Notes: generated from the sequence alone by a model not told the origin. A DNA stretch of 64,000 nucleotides from Chaunax sp. Z400 (GCA_037577475.1 CM075192.1:2887197-2951196), one strand, 5' to 3'. Counted from the stretch's first letter, positions 1-12,860 are shown. Made by a program: numbers and translations.

Positions 1-30
1 TAGATGGATAGATGATAGATAGATAGACAG

Positions 31-61
<31 letters not shown>

Positions 62-69
62 TGATAGGC

Positions 70-157
<88 letters not shown>

Positions 158-273
158 GATGGACGGATTGATAGATAGATAGATAGATGATAGACAGACA
201 GATAGATAGATAGATGATAGATAGACAGATAGATAGATAGATAGATGATAGATAGATAGATAGATCGATAGAT

Positions 274-328
<55 letters not shown>

Positions 329-479
329 GATGGACGGATTGATAGATAGATAGATAGATGATAGACAGACAGATAGATAGATAGATGATAGATAGACAGA
401 TAGATAGATAGATAGATGATAGATAGATAGATAGATCGATAGATGATAGATAGATAGATAGATGGATAGATAGATAGAT

Positions 480-517
<38 letters not shown>

Positions 518-570
518 TAGATAGATAGATAGATAGATAGACAGATAGATGATAGATAGACAGATAGATA
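1..570. repeat. GATA/GACA tetranucleotide microsatellite
   Basis: Nearly unbroken TAGA units with blocks of CAGA (about 68-100 and 484-520) and TGATAGA phase shifts. The block starting GGACGGATTG at 161 recurs at 332, so about 170 bp of the array is itself duplicated in tandem. The array runs off the left end of the window. Mixed GATA and GACA units are the composition known as Bkm-type repeat in vertebrates. Confidence 0.97.
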
Positions 571-1960
571 GCATAAAATAAGGTGCTGGTGGTGTTCATT
601 GTTCTGTCCCGTAGCCACAGTTACCAATGACTGATTAGTAGGTAAATCAACTTTTTCAAAATTACAAAATAGCAAATCACATGTTTTTTTTGCCTTTGGT
701 GAATGCAGTGCACCAATGTAAATGTTAAACGGACCATTAAAAAAGATAGGCAGCTATTTACAGCAAACAAACACGGAGAAGCTAAGAGACACCGTTAGGG
801 AGCAGCTGGTGAACTTTATGGAGCATTTAGCAGGTAAAACACCTTCTTCCAGAGTTGGAGGAGACCAAAGCTAAATTCAGACAGAGTATTTACATGAAGA
901 AAACTACAGTGGAATAATAACGGTGCTCTACTTCTCCTGGATGTATGACTAGGTCATTTTTTACCAATACGTCACCCATAGCAATATAGCAATATGATCG
1001 CATATATATATATATATATATATACATACATTATATATTATATAATGTGATGATACAAAGTAATACTAATAATAATAATAATAATAATAATACATTTTTC
1101 ACACCGTGTTACAACCTGTTGCTCATTTTCATGAAAATTCCTGCAGCCAGTCTGCTGCACCAAATTTGGTCTAATTAGGGGATTAAGAGCAGAAGCAAAT
1201 GTCTACATTCACCCCATGACTGGTTTAGTCTGGAGCACACTGTCCAGTCCCAGCTGGACCCAGTTCAGACAGAAGCTGCCCCCAGTTCAGACAGGCTGAT
1301 GTGCTGTCAGGCCCAGAGGTCAGCAGGTGGTGCAGCAAGACGTCAGCAGATGCTGCAGGGTCAGCAAAAACATAGAGCAGATTAATAAGAGTGCAGGAAT
1401 GTGTCTGAGGACAGAGGTTGGATGTATTGTGGTGGGTGTGAGTGCACACCTCTGTAAGAAGACAATGGTGGGAGGGAAACAGAGGGAGGAGTGCAGTAAG
1501 CTGTGCTCTCATCATGCCATGAATACTGCTTTTTCTCTTGTCGTTTGAATGTGTGGCTGCTTCCTTCTAACAGCTTTTGTTGCAAAGCAGCTCTGACAGC
1601 TTCGGCCTCCTTGAATGGAATCACACAGCTCTCGCAGAGGCCTCTGTGCTCCTGATGTACACAGTGTTCCTGGGTCTGACGGTACAGTAGCATGAATCAA
1701 TTCATGGGCCACCCAGTGTCCAGAGATTCTAACGAGCTGATCACAAGGTCTGAGTAAAGTTCTCAGCAGAAAAGTAGCCATGTGCATTTGTGAATATTTA
1801 AAACACCTGTGTGAAGAGATTTAAACATGTTTCACATTTCTGGTGGACTTAGTATTTTTCTTTCTTTTGATAGTTAATATAAATAATAAGGTCCTGGTGA
1901 AATCTGTCTGGAGCCACCAGGAGATTCTACATAGTTGCTGCATGGGTCAGTATTTTATTA
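571..1960. other. Intergenic sequence, no gene seen
   Basis: AT-rich non-coding sequence. It holds a short TA run (about 1003-1024) and an ATA run (about 1066-1091). The open frames here (for example 73 to 103 codons at 1225-1787) overlap on both strands and show no recognisable domain, so I treat them as chance. Confidence 0.7.
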
Positions 1961-2480
1961 CCTCCGCCAAGGGAGGAGGTTATGTTTTTGCTGGCGTTAG
2001 TTGGTTTGTTGGTTTTCTTATTAACAGAATAAAAAAATAATAATTTGATGAAATTTTCAGGAGATGTCGGAAGTGGCCCAAGGAAGAATTGATTAGATTT
2101 TGGAGGTGATCCTGATCACCGTCTGGATCCAGGAATATTTTTCTAGGATTAAACTGCCACATGTTCACTTGTAATGTAATGATTCCATGGCTCCACAAGA
2201 TGGGGCTGTCTGCCACAAAATGACTGAAATCTGAACCTCCGCTACTGTCCTGACAAATGTATCTAATTGATTCATGTCCATATAACAGCTTATGAATTTC
2301 AACAAAACATTACCGCATTTTGATATACTGCCTTTTCTCCTGCCTGTGTGTGTGATTTGGAGTTTTGTGTGTGTACGTCTGGGGATGAGTTCAGTGCGAT
2401 GACGTTTGTTTTGGAGTGAAATGGCAATATGGGGAAACTGAGCTGCCTTGGCGGAGGTCTGCGCTCTCCGAGTTCTAGTT
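1961..2480 (+). mobile_element. Interspersed repeat with CCTCCGCCAAGG ends, copy 1
   Basis: Begins CCTCCGCCAAGG at 1961 and carries the inverse CCTTGGCGGAGG at 2446-2457, followed by a short tail ending in TTCTAGTT. The 520-bp length nearly equals that of the second copy at 10750-11271, which lies in the opposite orientation and shares both ends and internal blocks such as the CTGGATCCAGGAAT region. I recognise the family as a frequent dispersed repeat of fish and marine animals but cannot name its transposase class. No coding sequence is visible. Confidence 0.8.
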
Positions 2481-3394
2481 TTATAATATTTCTTAATTAA
2501 CAATTCTCATAAAATGTCAGGTGTTAAATATCACTATACATACATCTGTGAATGTTTTTTTTACTTTGCTTTCATCTGGTCAGAGCCTTAGATTTACTTA
2601 TATTTTTAGTTTCTTATCTTCTGGTTTTTGTTTTTTGTTTTGTTTTTTAATCTTGTCAGAGTTGAGGTAATGTTTAGGTCAATTTCTTTTCTGTCTCTCT
2701 GTCTGCAGTCAAAACCATGGCTGTGATGGAGGTGTTGAAAGGCCGTTCTCCTCCCCGGAATATTAATGAGTAAATGCACCAATGCAACTGTGCAGCAGTC
2801 ACAACTGTTGGGTTCTAGTTCTCTCCCTCTGTCTTTCCTTATCTCTACCCTCCATCAGTCATCTTAGAAAAATCATACACCACTGTGGTAGTGGGGTTAT
2901 GGTTTTGTGCTCAGCTGCAGGTGAGAGAGGGTGTGGATAAGGATCAGGTAAGCGGGGCAGTGAGATAGTGATGTAATGATGACAGGTGTTTTGCATTTGG
3001 ACTGATGACTCTCTCTGTTGCAGCGGCATGTGGGACCTGAGAGCCAGACAGAGAGAGACTGGAGACGTGAGGGACACGTCTCGACACTAAAGCTGAAAAG
3101 CTTGTGTATAGTTTGTTGTTGTGTTAATAAAGAATGTTGCCAACGCCATCATCTGTGTGTCACTGAGAGAACCCACGTGTGGTAGCAGAGACAACTGTTA
3201 CAACCACCTTCATAAACCAGAGGATACACCCCTCATCTCATGCTCAGACACTCACAATTACACAAGGAACGTTAGCAGCACTATTTTGAAAGTGCGTAGT
3301 TGTAGTTACTTGTAGCTGTATGTGTTCTGCCCACATGGACCAATAAAGTTATGTTTTCACCTGTCTGTTTGATGGCTGATTATTTTTTAGCAGG
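2481..3394. other. Intergenic sequence, possible old LTR-like segment
   Basis: No gene is supported. A stretch near 3110-3175 with an AATAAAG signal followed by a CCAACGCCATCATCTGTG motif resembles the end of a fish retroelement LTR, and a second AATAAAG lies at about 3342-3348. I found no matching left end or target duplication, so this is only a possibility. The weak splice-acceptor-like CTGTCTGCAG near 2700 is not followed by a convincing exon. Confidence 0.35.
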
Positions 3395-4437
3395 ACTGCC
3401 CAGAATTAAAGGCCACCATTAAAACCATCAGTGAAGTAATTCAAAATAACAGGAGGATAAAATGTGGACTCTTGAACATTAGAAGCTGTTTTAGTAAATG
3501 ACTTAATATCAGAATATCAGATTGATTTATTCTGCCTAACTGAAACCTGGATACGTCATGAGGAATATGTTAGCTTAAATGAATCCACCACCCCCCCCCA
3601 CTCATACTAATGCTCACGTTCCTCCAGACAGCAGCCGAGGAGGCGGAGTCAAAGCAGTTTTTAACTCAAGTTTATTAATAAATCCTAATCTTAAACCTGA
3701 TTATAACTCATTTAAAGCCTTAGTCTTAATATTACACATCCAGCCTGGAAAACATCACAGCCAATTACATTTGTTATAGTGAACCACGCTCCTGGTCCAT
3801 TTACAGACTTTTTAGCTGAATTCTCAGAGTTCCTTTCAAATTTAGTCCTTAAAACAGATAAAGTAATTATTGTGGGTGATTTCAATATTCATGTAGACGT
3901 AGAAAATGATCGTCTCTGCTCTGCGTTCATCTCATTAATAGAGTCCATTGGCTTCTGTCAGGGTGTACATAAACCTACTCACTGCTTTAATCACACCCTT
4001 GACCTTGTTTTGTCTTATGGCATCGAAACTGAAGACTTAATAGTCTTTTCAGAAAACCCTCTTCTGTCGGATCATTATTTAATAACATTTGAATTCGTAT
4101 TACTCGATTACAAACAGCTAGAAAAACGTTTCTACACTTGAAACCTATCTGATGATGCTGTAGTAAAATTTAAAGAAGTGATTTCATCAGTACTAAATTC
4201 ATCACCATGTCAGACTATAACAGAGGACTCCTTCATTAATGTCAGTCCCTCCCATATTGATCATCTCGTTGATAGAGCTGCAGGTTCACTAAGAGCAACT
4301 CTGGACTCCATTGTTCCTCTAAAAAAGAAGAGTCTCAAACATAGGAGCTCCATGGTATAACCCTCAAACCCACAATCTAAAGAAAATAACACAAAAACTA
4401 CAGAGAAAATGGCGTCACACTAAACTATCTGGTTTCT
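3395..4437 (+). pseudogene. L2-type LINE, endonuclease part, decayed
   Basis: Remnant of the apurinic endonuclease domain of an L2-clade non-LTR retrotransposon. The best frame (3779-4141) reads KVIIVGDFNIHVDVENDR, then PTHCFNHTLDLVLSYGIE and LLSDHYLITFEF, which are the GDFN, T-x-DLV and SDH endonuclease motifs. A stop follows at 4139-4141 and the frame resumes at 4178-4360 in the linker before the reverse transcriptase. The upstream part (3395-3778) is homologous but broken by frameshifts, one at the run of C near 3587-3599. The copy ends near 4437 without any reverse transcriptase. A second copy in inverse orientation lies at 51060-51712 and 55604-56262. Non-functional. Confidence 0.88.
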
Positions 4438-4825
4438 GTTGGACTCTGGACACCGCTCTGTGTTCGGTTCTCGGATTCTTTAGACTTTGGGCTGGCTGAG
4501 GGTGCATGGAACACAAACCACGACACAGCTCATTGGTGTTCCTGCCTGTCCTCTCGTCCCTGTTTGTCTTGTTTTGTCTTCCTGTTTGGCACATGGTGGA
4601 CCACGCCCTCTTTGATGAGAGATAGGTATTAGTTCCAAATAAAATGTAACAGGCTAGTCTTTCAAAGAGGGCTGGTGTAGGTCACATACACACTCACAAG
4701 CACAGAAAATACTAATTATCTGCTGCAAGATAAAACTGCATGTATTTTAAAGAAATGTTTTTTACCTAATCTTGGCACAAACCATAAGTATAGATGCAGA
4801 CAGATATTTAGAAAGGAAAAAAAAT
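4438..4825. other. Unassigned segment inside the L2 remains, with an 11-bp hairpin
   Basis: This segment replaces the missing reverse transcriptase part of the L2 copy. It contains the inverted pair GCCCTCTTTGA (4605-4615) and TCAAAGAGGGC (4662-4672). It could be an old insertion or a deletion scar. No coding potential is seen. Confidence 0.4.
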
Positions 4826-4975
4826 TATCATTGTTATCAGTGTTGTTATTGTAGTAGTTATTATAAATACTACAAACTATAATCTCTCTATTATTGTTGT
4901 AATTGTGGTTGAACATGTCTGTATGTCTGTCCCTCTCTCCCTCCACCTACCTTCCTTATCTCTCTCCCTGTTGAG
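4826..4975 (+). mobile_element. L2 LINE 3' UTR, first part
   Basis: Matches the 3' UTR of the other L2 copies in this window: the blocks TATCAGTGTTGTTATTGTAG, ACTACAAACTATAATCTCTC and TTGTGGTTGAACATGTCTG occur in the same order as at 32740-32830 and, inverted, at 46770-46870 and 50410-50520. It stops near 4975, where another LINE begins, and the L2 tail appears to resume near 7700. Confidence 0.8.
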
Positions 4976-7690
4976 TCCTCTAACTGTCTGATTTTCACTA
5001 TTAATTCAATCACATGTAATAATGAAATTATAGTTTTAGGTGATTTCAACAAAAATTGGTTAGATGCGTCATCTGCTAAAGATAAAAATAATTTTGAAAA
5101 TATAAATTTAACACAGCTAATAAAGGAGCCTACTAGAATCACCCAAATTCCCAGTCTTTACTTGACTGGATACTTGTCACACACCCAGATAGATGTATTA
5201 AATCTGGTGTTCTGTCAGATTACTTCAGCGACCACTCAGTAATATACTGTATGAGGAAGATTAAAATTCCAAAATTGCCACCAAAATTAATTAAATCAGA
5301 CAAAATAAGAAGATGAATGTAGATCTATTTATCAGTGATCTAATCTCTATTAGCTGGGAAAGGTTCTAACTACTACCAAATATTCAGGATGCCTGGGACT
5401 TTTTATATTCTGAGTTCAATAAATTAATTGACAAACATGCTCCATGGAAGATCTCTTCAGTCAAGGGAAGACATCTTCCATGGATAAGTGCTGAACTTAT
5501 AAGCCTCTTTAAAGAAAGAGATAAGGCTTGGTCCAAATTTCATCAGACAAGGAAAAATGATGATTGGGAAACATACAGGCACCTAAGAAATACATCTAAG
5601 ACCCTCACCCACAATGCAAAATCTAATTATTATAAAGAATGTCTCTCTAATAATTTCAAAAATCCTAAACAATTTTGGAAAAATCTAAAATCTACAATTA
5701 ACACGGCAGATAGATTCCATATCAACCAAATAAGAGATGACAATACAATAATTCAGGATTCATCATCTATTGCCAGGGTGTTTTGTCAGCATTTTTCCTC
5801 TGTCTGCCTCAATCCAGTTGCTGATCTTCCAACATCTTCCTACATTTACAGTTCTGAAACTAGTCCATCTCATCCCAGTACTTTTTGCTTTACAAAAATA
5901 ACTCCTATAGAAGTTCTGACTGCAATTAATCAACTAAGTTTGAGCAGTGGTGCTGGACATGATGGGATTGAATCCCGATACATTAAATTAGCTGGCCATA
6001 TTCTCATGTACCCACTTGCTGATTAGTTCAACATGTCCTTAAATACCTGTGAATTACCAGCTATTTGGAAGTATGCACGTATTACTCTCCTTTACAAAGG
6101 TGGTGACATTCTTGATCCAAATAATTACAGACCCATTTCAATTATCTGTTCAATAGCTAAAGTGTTTGAAAAATGAATCCTTAATCAGTTGTCACAGTAA
6201 CTTTATACTAACAATATTCTATTGCCATTTCAATCTGGATTCAGACCATATCACTCCACAACTACAGCCCTCTTAAAACTCACAAATGATGTATATTCAG
6301 CATGTGATCCAGGTAATATTACAGGAGCAATTTTTATTGATTTGAAGAAGGCTTTTGATTTAGTTGATCACTATCTTTTATTAGATAAACTCTATGCAGT
6401 CGGTCTCTCAAGAAATCCATTATTATGGTTTAACTGTTACTTACATAATAGAAAACAATGTGCTGTTCTTCAAGGGACCAAGTCTGATTTATTTATTCAA
6501 GAAAGAGTTGTACCACAGGGTTCGACACTTGGTCCATTATTTTCATTAACAATCTCCCATTAATGTGTTCAAATTCTTCTGTTCATCTTTTTGCAGGTGA
6601 CACCATCATATATACATCCAAACCTCACTCGTGTCAAATCCAAACTGCACTTCAATCTGACGTCATTGCTGTACAAAACTGGCTCTTATGTAACAAATTA
6701 TTGCTTAATAAAACAAAATCACACACTATGATTTTTGGTACGAAGCAGAACTTAAAAACAAAGTCTAATAATTTAATTATTAGGTGTAATGATGGTACAC
6801 ATCTGCAAAGAGTTGATCAATTTAAATACTTGGGTCTATGGCTGGACAGTGAACTTACATTTAGACATCACATTGATTATGTTCGGTGCAAAGTTAAATT
6901 TTAGGACCAGTGTTTTATTTCAATCCAGAACCTGTTATACGTTTAATGTTAGGAAGAAACTTGCATCACAACTCATTTTGCCATTTCTCGACTATGCCGA
7001 TGTTGTTTATCAGAATGCCTCTAAAACCAACCTTCTATACCCCTGAACACAGTAAATAATAATCTCTGCAGGTTTGCTCGAGGCTGTTCTTACTGTCTCA
7101 TCACTGTCTCATGTATGAGTCTCTTAACTGGCATCCACTCAATACAAGAAGACACATTCATTGGCTTCAGTTGATATTCAAATGTATTCATTTCAGCTAA
7201 CCCACTACCTAAAACAGTTTCAAGTTCCATTTTCATCAGTTTATAATTCAAGACATTCCGAACAATGTTTCTTTTCCACCCCTACAGTCAGGAAAATGAC
7301 GAAATTCATATTTAAGGCTCCTTCTGACTGGAATAATTTACCTGTTTAAATGCAATGCTTTTTCTTTTCTTGAAAATAACTAGTTATGTTTCAGATTAAC
7401 CTAACCTAATTTTTGCATACTTTCATATAAACACTACATTTATGTTCATGCCATATTTTTGTTTTGCTGGGCAATCTTTGTTCATGGTCTCTCTATGGCC
7501 ATCTAGTGGTTATGATTATTTTTGTACTCATTTTATTGATGTTTCTGTGTTTTCTGTGGTAATTGTTGTAAGTTGAATTGTCGGTTGTTTTTTGTCTTTT
7601 CATGTTTATTTGTTTTGTTATGTTAGGACCCCCTTGAAAATGCGATGATTCATCTCAAGGAGTTTATCCTTCTTAATAAACGTATCCACC
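4976..7690 (+). pseudogene. Jockey/CR1-group LINE, nearly whole ORF2, inactivated
   Basis: A 5'-truncated non-LTR retrotransposon. The order is an endonuclease end (IIVLGDFNKNWLDA near 5020), a linker (5395-5760, with WDFLYSEFNKLIDKHAPW), then the reverse transcriptase: NNYRPISIICSIAKVFEK (about 6120), PFQSGFRPYHSTTTALL (6225), FIDLKKAFDLVDH (6330), VPQGSTLGPLFS (6510) and a catalytic box that reads FAGD instead of FADD (6590-6601). The C-terminal part (YLGLWLDSELTFRHHIDYV and onward) runs to about 7350. Stops and frameshifts occur at about 6024, 6174, 6562 and 6902. The 3' end has GACCCCCTTGAAAATG and ATCTCAAGGAGTTTATCC, then AATAAACG. The broken aspartate pair and the stops make it inactive. 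The exact clade is unresolved. Confidence 0.85.
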
Positions 7691-7785
7691 ACCATCCATC
7701 TATCTCTCCATCTCTCTCTCTCCCCATCTATCTCCCAATGTTGTGATTTGGCGCTATATACATAAATTGAATTGAATTGAATTAA
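7691..7785 (+). mobile_element. L2 LINE 3' tail, resumed
   Basis: After the LINE ending near 7690 comes a CT-rich block and TTGTGATTTGGCGCTATATA, then ATTGAATTGAATTGAATT. This is the L2 tail seen at 33100 and, inverted, at 46410-46450 and 50186-50230. It suggests that the LINE at 4976-7690 inserted into an L2 3' UTR, although the middle of that UTR is missing. Confidence 0.75.
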
Positions 7786-9521
7786 AGTGGGTTTATAAGA
7801 ATCTGACAGCCGAGCGACCTCAGATCCTCCACATTAAGCCTCTCATAGATGTACCTTGTTATCATCATTGCTTTGTCTATCAGCATACAGTAACAGCAGT
7901 GACTAATATATTTAGTATATAATTACTTAAAACTGGCTGTTGTAATGACATCATGCTGCATCACAGAGATTGTGCAGACCAGCTATGTAAGGTAGCTGTG
8001 CATCTGTACAACCTCAGCCTCAGTCTGGAGAGGGTCTCGGCACTGCGGAAGACTTCCTGTGTCGTACCTGTACCAACTGCGTACCCAAGGGAGCCCAACC
8101 ACCTCAGACCTGTGGTCTTGACCTCCCACCTGATGAAGACCATGGAGAGAGTTCTTCTCAAGTACCTGCATCCCCTGGTGAGCTCCCAGCAGGATCCTCT
8201 TCAGTCTGCCTATCAGCCAGGCATCGGAGTGGATGACGCGGTTATATACCTGCTGCACAGATCCCTCTCACAGCTGGAGAGTCCTGGAAGCACTGGGGAC
8301 TTTCTATATTCTGAGTTCAATAAATTTATGTTTTTTTACTTCTCCAATGCTTTCAACACCATCCAGCCTTCACTGCTGAGAGGAAAGCCAGAAGGGGCAG
8401 GAGTTGACCACAACTTGACTGCATGGACCATCAACTACCTCACTGACAGATCACAGTACGTGAGGCTAAAGGACTGTGTGTCTGATGTGGTGGCCTGCAG
8501 CACAGGAGCTCCACAGGGAACAGTGCTCTCCCCTTTCTTATTTATATCATACAAATCAGACTTCAGACACAACACAGGTCACTGCCATCTCCAGAAGTCC
8601 TCCGATGATCCAGCCATTGTCAGATACATATCAGAGGGGACCGATCTGGAGGACAGGAACACTATCTCGGACTTTGTGGACTGGTGTGGGATCAATCATC
8701 TCCGGATTAGCACCACCAAAACAAAGGAGCTGGTGATTGACCTCCCTTTTTACACCGGTGAACATCCAGGGTTTGGACATTGAACAGGTGAACTCATACA
8801 AATACCTGGGTGTTCACCTCGACAATACACTGAACTGGTGGGACAATACAGATGTCCTGTACAAGAAGGGCCAAGGTTGTCTCCAAATGCTCAGGAGACT
8901 GAGGTCCTTCGGAGTGTGCAGGACTCTGTTAAAAACATTCTATGACACTGTGGTAGCATCATGGATCGTCTGCGCTGTGGTCTGCTGGGGTGGAGGAAGC
9001 ACAGAGAGGGACAGGAAAAGACTCAACAGGCTGGTCAGGAGGCCCAGCTCTGTCATGGACTGTCCCCTGGACTCTGTGGAGGAGGTGGGTGAGAGGAGGA
9101 TGTTAACCAAGCTCACATCCATCCTGGACAACACCTCTCACCCCCTACATGATACTGTGGGAGCTTTGAGCAGCTCCTTCAGCAGCAGACTGCTACACCC
9201 ACAGTGTAAGACAGAGCTACAGCAGGTCCTTTGTCCCGACTGCAGTCAGACTCTACAACAAATCAATCTGAACTGTGTTGAGTCTGAAACCCAGAACTCT
9301 TCGTATCATCAATCCACTTATTATTACATTGCACATCTGCACTCAAATCACTTTATATAACGTTATATTTGTTTCTGGAGACTCTTTGTTCTCTTTGTTC
9401 ATATCTATCAGTATGTTATACCAACATTTAAATGTCAATGTGTATCTTATTTTTCAATTCTGTTTTTTCCTGTTGGAGCTGCTGTAACAACTGAATCTCC
9501 CCTATGGGGATTAATGAAGTC
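7786..9521 (+). pseudogene. Rex1 LINE, reverse transcriptase and 3' end, frameshifted
   Basis: Reverse transcriptase of a Rex1-type retrotransposon. The frame at 7953-8783 carries PNHLRPVVLTSHLMKTMERV, SAYQPGIGVDDAVIYLLHRS, FSNAFNTIQPSLL (the FSSAFNT region used as a Rex1 hallmark), TGAPQGTVLSPFLF and a catalytic box SSDD (8598-8609; usually FSDD). A frameshift near 8740-8780 moves the frame to 8737-9360, with YKYLGVHLDNTLNW, LRRLRSFGVC and LDNTSHPLHDTVG. A further frameshift near 9215-9220 spoils the C terminus. The 3' end has TGAATCTCCCCTATGGGGATTA and continues into a TCTA tail. The segment at about 8297-8327 is foreign (see findings). Non-functional. Confidence 0.88.
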
Positions 9522-9630
<109 letters not shown>

Positions 9631-10749
9631 ATATAAGGCCAGATGTACAGTAGAATATGTTTCTCTATGAAGGATGAAGACAGGGAACAAATAAAGACTT
9701 CTGCTGTGAGGAAGACGAGACGAAGGTCACAAACTGAAGTCCAACAGGAATTGTGCACACCGAATGATTGGCTGTCAATCGTTCTGACAGAACATTCTCC
9801 TCAGAGGGAGTCATAGAAAACAGGAGATCCTGTAGATAACAGAACATGAAAGAACAAGTACGACCAGGAAACAAACCACAACCAGCTCCATGTTATCTTT
9901 TCAAAATATTCAGCAAACAATAATCTAATCAAGCTAACCTTATCTGGAAATCTAGCAGCAAGCTAACATTTTGTAGCCACTTTAAGTGCCTGATGAGGTT
10001 GGACGAGATGGATCCAGCATGCTTCTTTGTGACAGCACAGACGTGAAGTTATTAATGTGTCAGCTGCTGCAGGTGTGATAATGGTGGCGTTCCTGCGGCG
10101 CCATCTGTGGCTGACAATAAGAAGACAATGACATCCAGCTGATGTCAGATTAATGTACTAAAAAATGAAAATAATGATTGTTCATGAATCCCAAGTCAAA
10201 GTCTAGTGACTGTTCTACTGACACGGCTGTTGACTCAGGGATAATTGTCATCTTTCACATCTCACACATTCTGCATTGATCTAAAATGTAAACCAGTGCA
10301 GCTTTAAGTAGACACAGGAGGGGCAACACACACATACTCATCTTTAACCTTTAACCTTGTCTGCATGTTTGGGTCATTGAATGACATGAGGCTGTTACCA
10401 CAGCAGTATTCTACCCATTTACACTTTGTTACCTGCAAACCTGCTGCTCTATTGAAAACGCATCATTTCAGCAGAAGATGCTGAGAAATTGAGCATTAAA
10501 GTATGGTGTCATGATTTAACAAAAATACTGAAGTGAGTAGAGCTGAGAACAGTTTGTCACACAACCTTAATGATATATTTGGTTTTATCTGTTCAGGCTC
10601 TAACCTACTTATTTAATTTAGTTTGTGTCGTTTATACAAAGTCCTGGTTATATGAAATTACTCACATAACAACAGCTTCTCTTATATAAGCCACTGTTTT
10701 CACTGCATAGAGACAGACACTGGGCAAAATAATAAAAAATAATAATACT
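9631..10749. other. Intergenic sequence, no gene seen
   Basis: Unique-looking AT-rich DNA. The longest open frame (69 codons, minus strand, 9665-9874) has no recognisable motif. I see no RNA gene or transposon ends. Confidence 0.65.
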
Positions 10750-11271
10750 AACTAGAAAGCACTCAGAGAGCGCAGCCCTCCACAAGACAGCTCAGTTCCG
10801 GATATTTCCATTACACCCAAAAGCAGCAGAGAGATGCCATCAATATAAAAAAACTTTTATTAACGTTATTGATGGAGTGTGGCAAAGCAGTGCTTACCTC
10901 TGATCCAGGAAGCTATGGCTTTGACCAGAACACACATGCACGCACCTAAGTCATCGGGCTGCACACACATACACAGACAAAACTCAAAACCACACAGACA
11001 GCCCCATCTTGTGGAGCCTTGTAATCATTACATTACAAGTGTAAATGTGGCAGTTTAATCCTAGAAAAAATTCCTGGATCCAGACGGTGATTCGGATCAC
11101 CACCACAATCTCATCTATTCCTTCTTGGGCCACTTCTGATATCTTCTAGAGATTTCATCAAAATACGTCCATTACGTTTTGTGTTATCTTGTTGACAAAC
11201 CAACCAACAAACCAATAAACCAACCAACAAACCAACACCGGCAAAAACATAACCTCCTCCCTTGGTGGAGG
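10750..11271 (-). mobile_element. Interspersed repeat with CCTCCGCCAAGG ends, copy 2
   Basis: Inverse-orientation relative of 1961-2480. It starts with AACTAGAAAGCACTCAGAG, the inverse of the tail of copy 1, and ends with CCTTGGTGGAGG (11260-11271), the inverse of its head with one change. The internal blocks CCACAAGATGGGGCTGTCTG and CTGGATCCAGG are shared in inverse form. A short ATA microsatellite follows (11275-11297). Confidence 0.8.
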
Positions 11272-12860
11272 TAAAAATAATAATAATAATAATAATATGT
11301 ATACACCTTGAGTTTTTCTTGAATTTTCTTACCATCAACAAATCTAATAGTTAATCATAATTATACATTTTTATTTTTACAAAGGTCAAGAAATTATAAA
11401 ATAAACATCTGTGCTCATGTCAATGGTGTGAAGGAATCTGTCTCAATAACATGTTTTTAAAAGTTTTTATTGAACAAAGAAGAAGCTCAGAGGAATACCA
11501 GACAACACATTTAATATAGGAACAAACAGAAATATAGAATATAATTGAGCTTATCCATTCAGTAAAAATAGATCTCAGTGAAATATGTTAACTCATTGAA
11601 CGTTTCCTCTGGGATCTTAAGGAATTCTGGGAAAGATGACAAAGTTTGAAATAAATATTAGGGGTGGGGGTGCACACAAAAAATGTGAATACACTTAAAG
11701 TGCAGTGACATCATCGAAAAACTGATGTCAGATCATATAAACATGTTACCAAAACATAAGCCTCATGTTCTCACCTCTGTTTAAAGCTGCTCATTTAAGC
11801 CAGGCTCACAAATACATCAGCTGATCAAAGCTAAGAAAAGTCTAGAGAAAAGTAATAGAATATTCTTTAATGTTCTCAAGCAATAAAACAGGTTAATTGA
11901 GCTTTTAAGTAGATCCTCCACATACAGCAGCGTCCTTAGTTTTATTCTGTCTTTAATCCAAGGCCGTTCCTGACGTCAGCACCTCTGGAGAGGAACCTGC
12001 ACACATTCCTGAGACAAGGAAGGATCCAGGTCCCAGACTCATCCTCCCTCCTCCCCCTGTACTTATCAGCCAGGACAACAAGCAGACTCTGCAGACAGGC
12101 TGACCGATGGATTCATTTGAGCCAACTTACAAGTGGATTTTAGTTTTTCTACTGCTGACTGCCAGATAAGGACACATTGGTGTATTTTCTACACCTATGT
12201 GAGGTTATTGTTCGACTCATGAGGGATGATAAAAGTTAATTATTTACAAGATACATCTGCTGACCGAGGAACAAACAAGCTAAAACATGCACCAGTAAAT
12301 TATCTGTAAAATTGAAAACCTTCCAAAAGCCTCATAGAATGTAAAACATGTGCTACGTGTGTATTTATAACAGAAGAATAAAATCATCCTTTCATTCTTT
12401 TCTCACAAATTTTTATCTTTTATATGTTTATCTTTTATATGCACCTCAACCATTTTTCTCGGTCTTCCACTAATGGTTGAGAGTTGCTCCATTTACAATG
12501 AGGTAAACCACAACTAACATTAAAATCCTGGCCACCCCTACACCAATGGATCCCTTTGGAACATGTTCCACAGAGCTTTCAGACACATTAACTGGGCTCA
12601 TTACAGAACTCCTAAATCTGCTAAATACTTTAGCAGATTTATATAATATATATATATATATAATAATAAAACCCTTCAACAGACCTCCACTGTCTTTGAG
12701 ACCTGGCAAACACATGTTCATTTTTGGGCCAATGTCTGATCATCTGGGTAAATTATAATTGTATTATTATTTTGATAAAAATAACCCTGTTATGCATAAT
12801 TTGCTCAAACAGAAATATTTTTGGACAGACTGAAAATCCAGACTGCAAAGGCCTTTAATG
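11272..12860. other. Intergenic sequence, no gene seen
   Basis: AT-rich non-coding DNA with an ATA run (11275-11297) and a TA run (about 12645-12664). Two overlapping small frames at 12470-12758 on opposite strands share the same DNA and have no domain, so neither is supported as a gene. Confidence 0.65.

Noticed and set aside
2695..2775. Possible small exon after a CTGTCTGCAG acceptor (ATGGCTGTGATGGAGGTG)
   Set aside because: The frame closes after about 19 codons with no partner exon or donor that I can support.
12546..12758. 70-codon plus frame that looks a little like a LINE linker
   Set aside because: It is interrupted by a TA microsatellite read as YIYIYI and has no endonuclease or reverse transcriptase motif around it.
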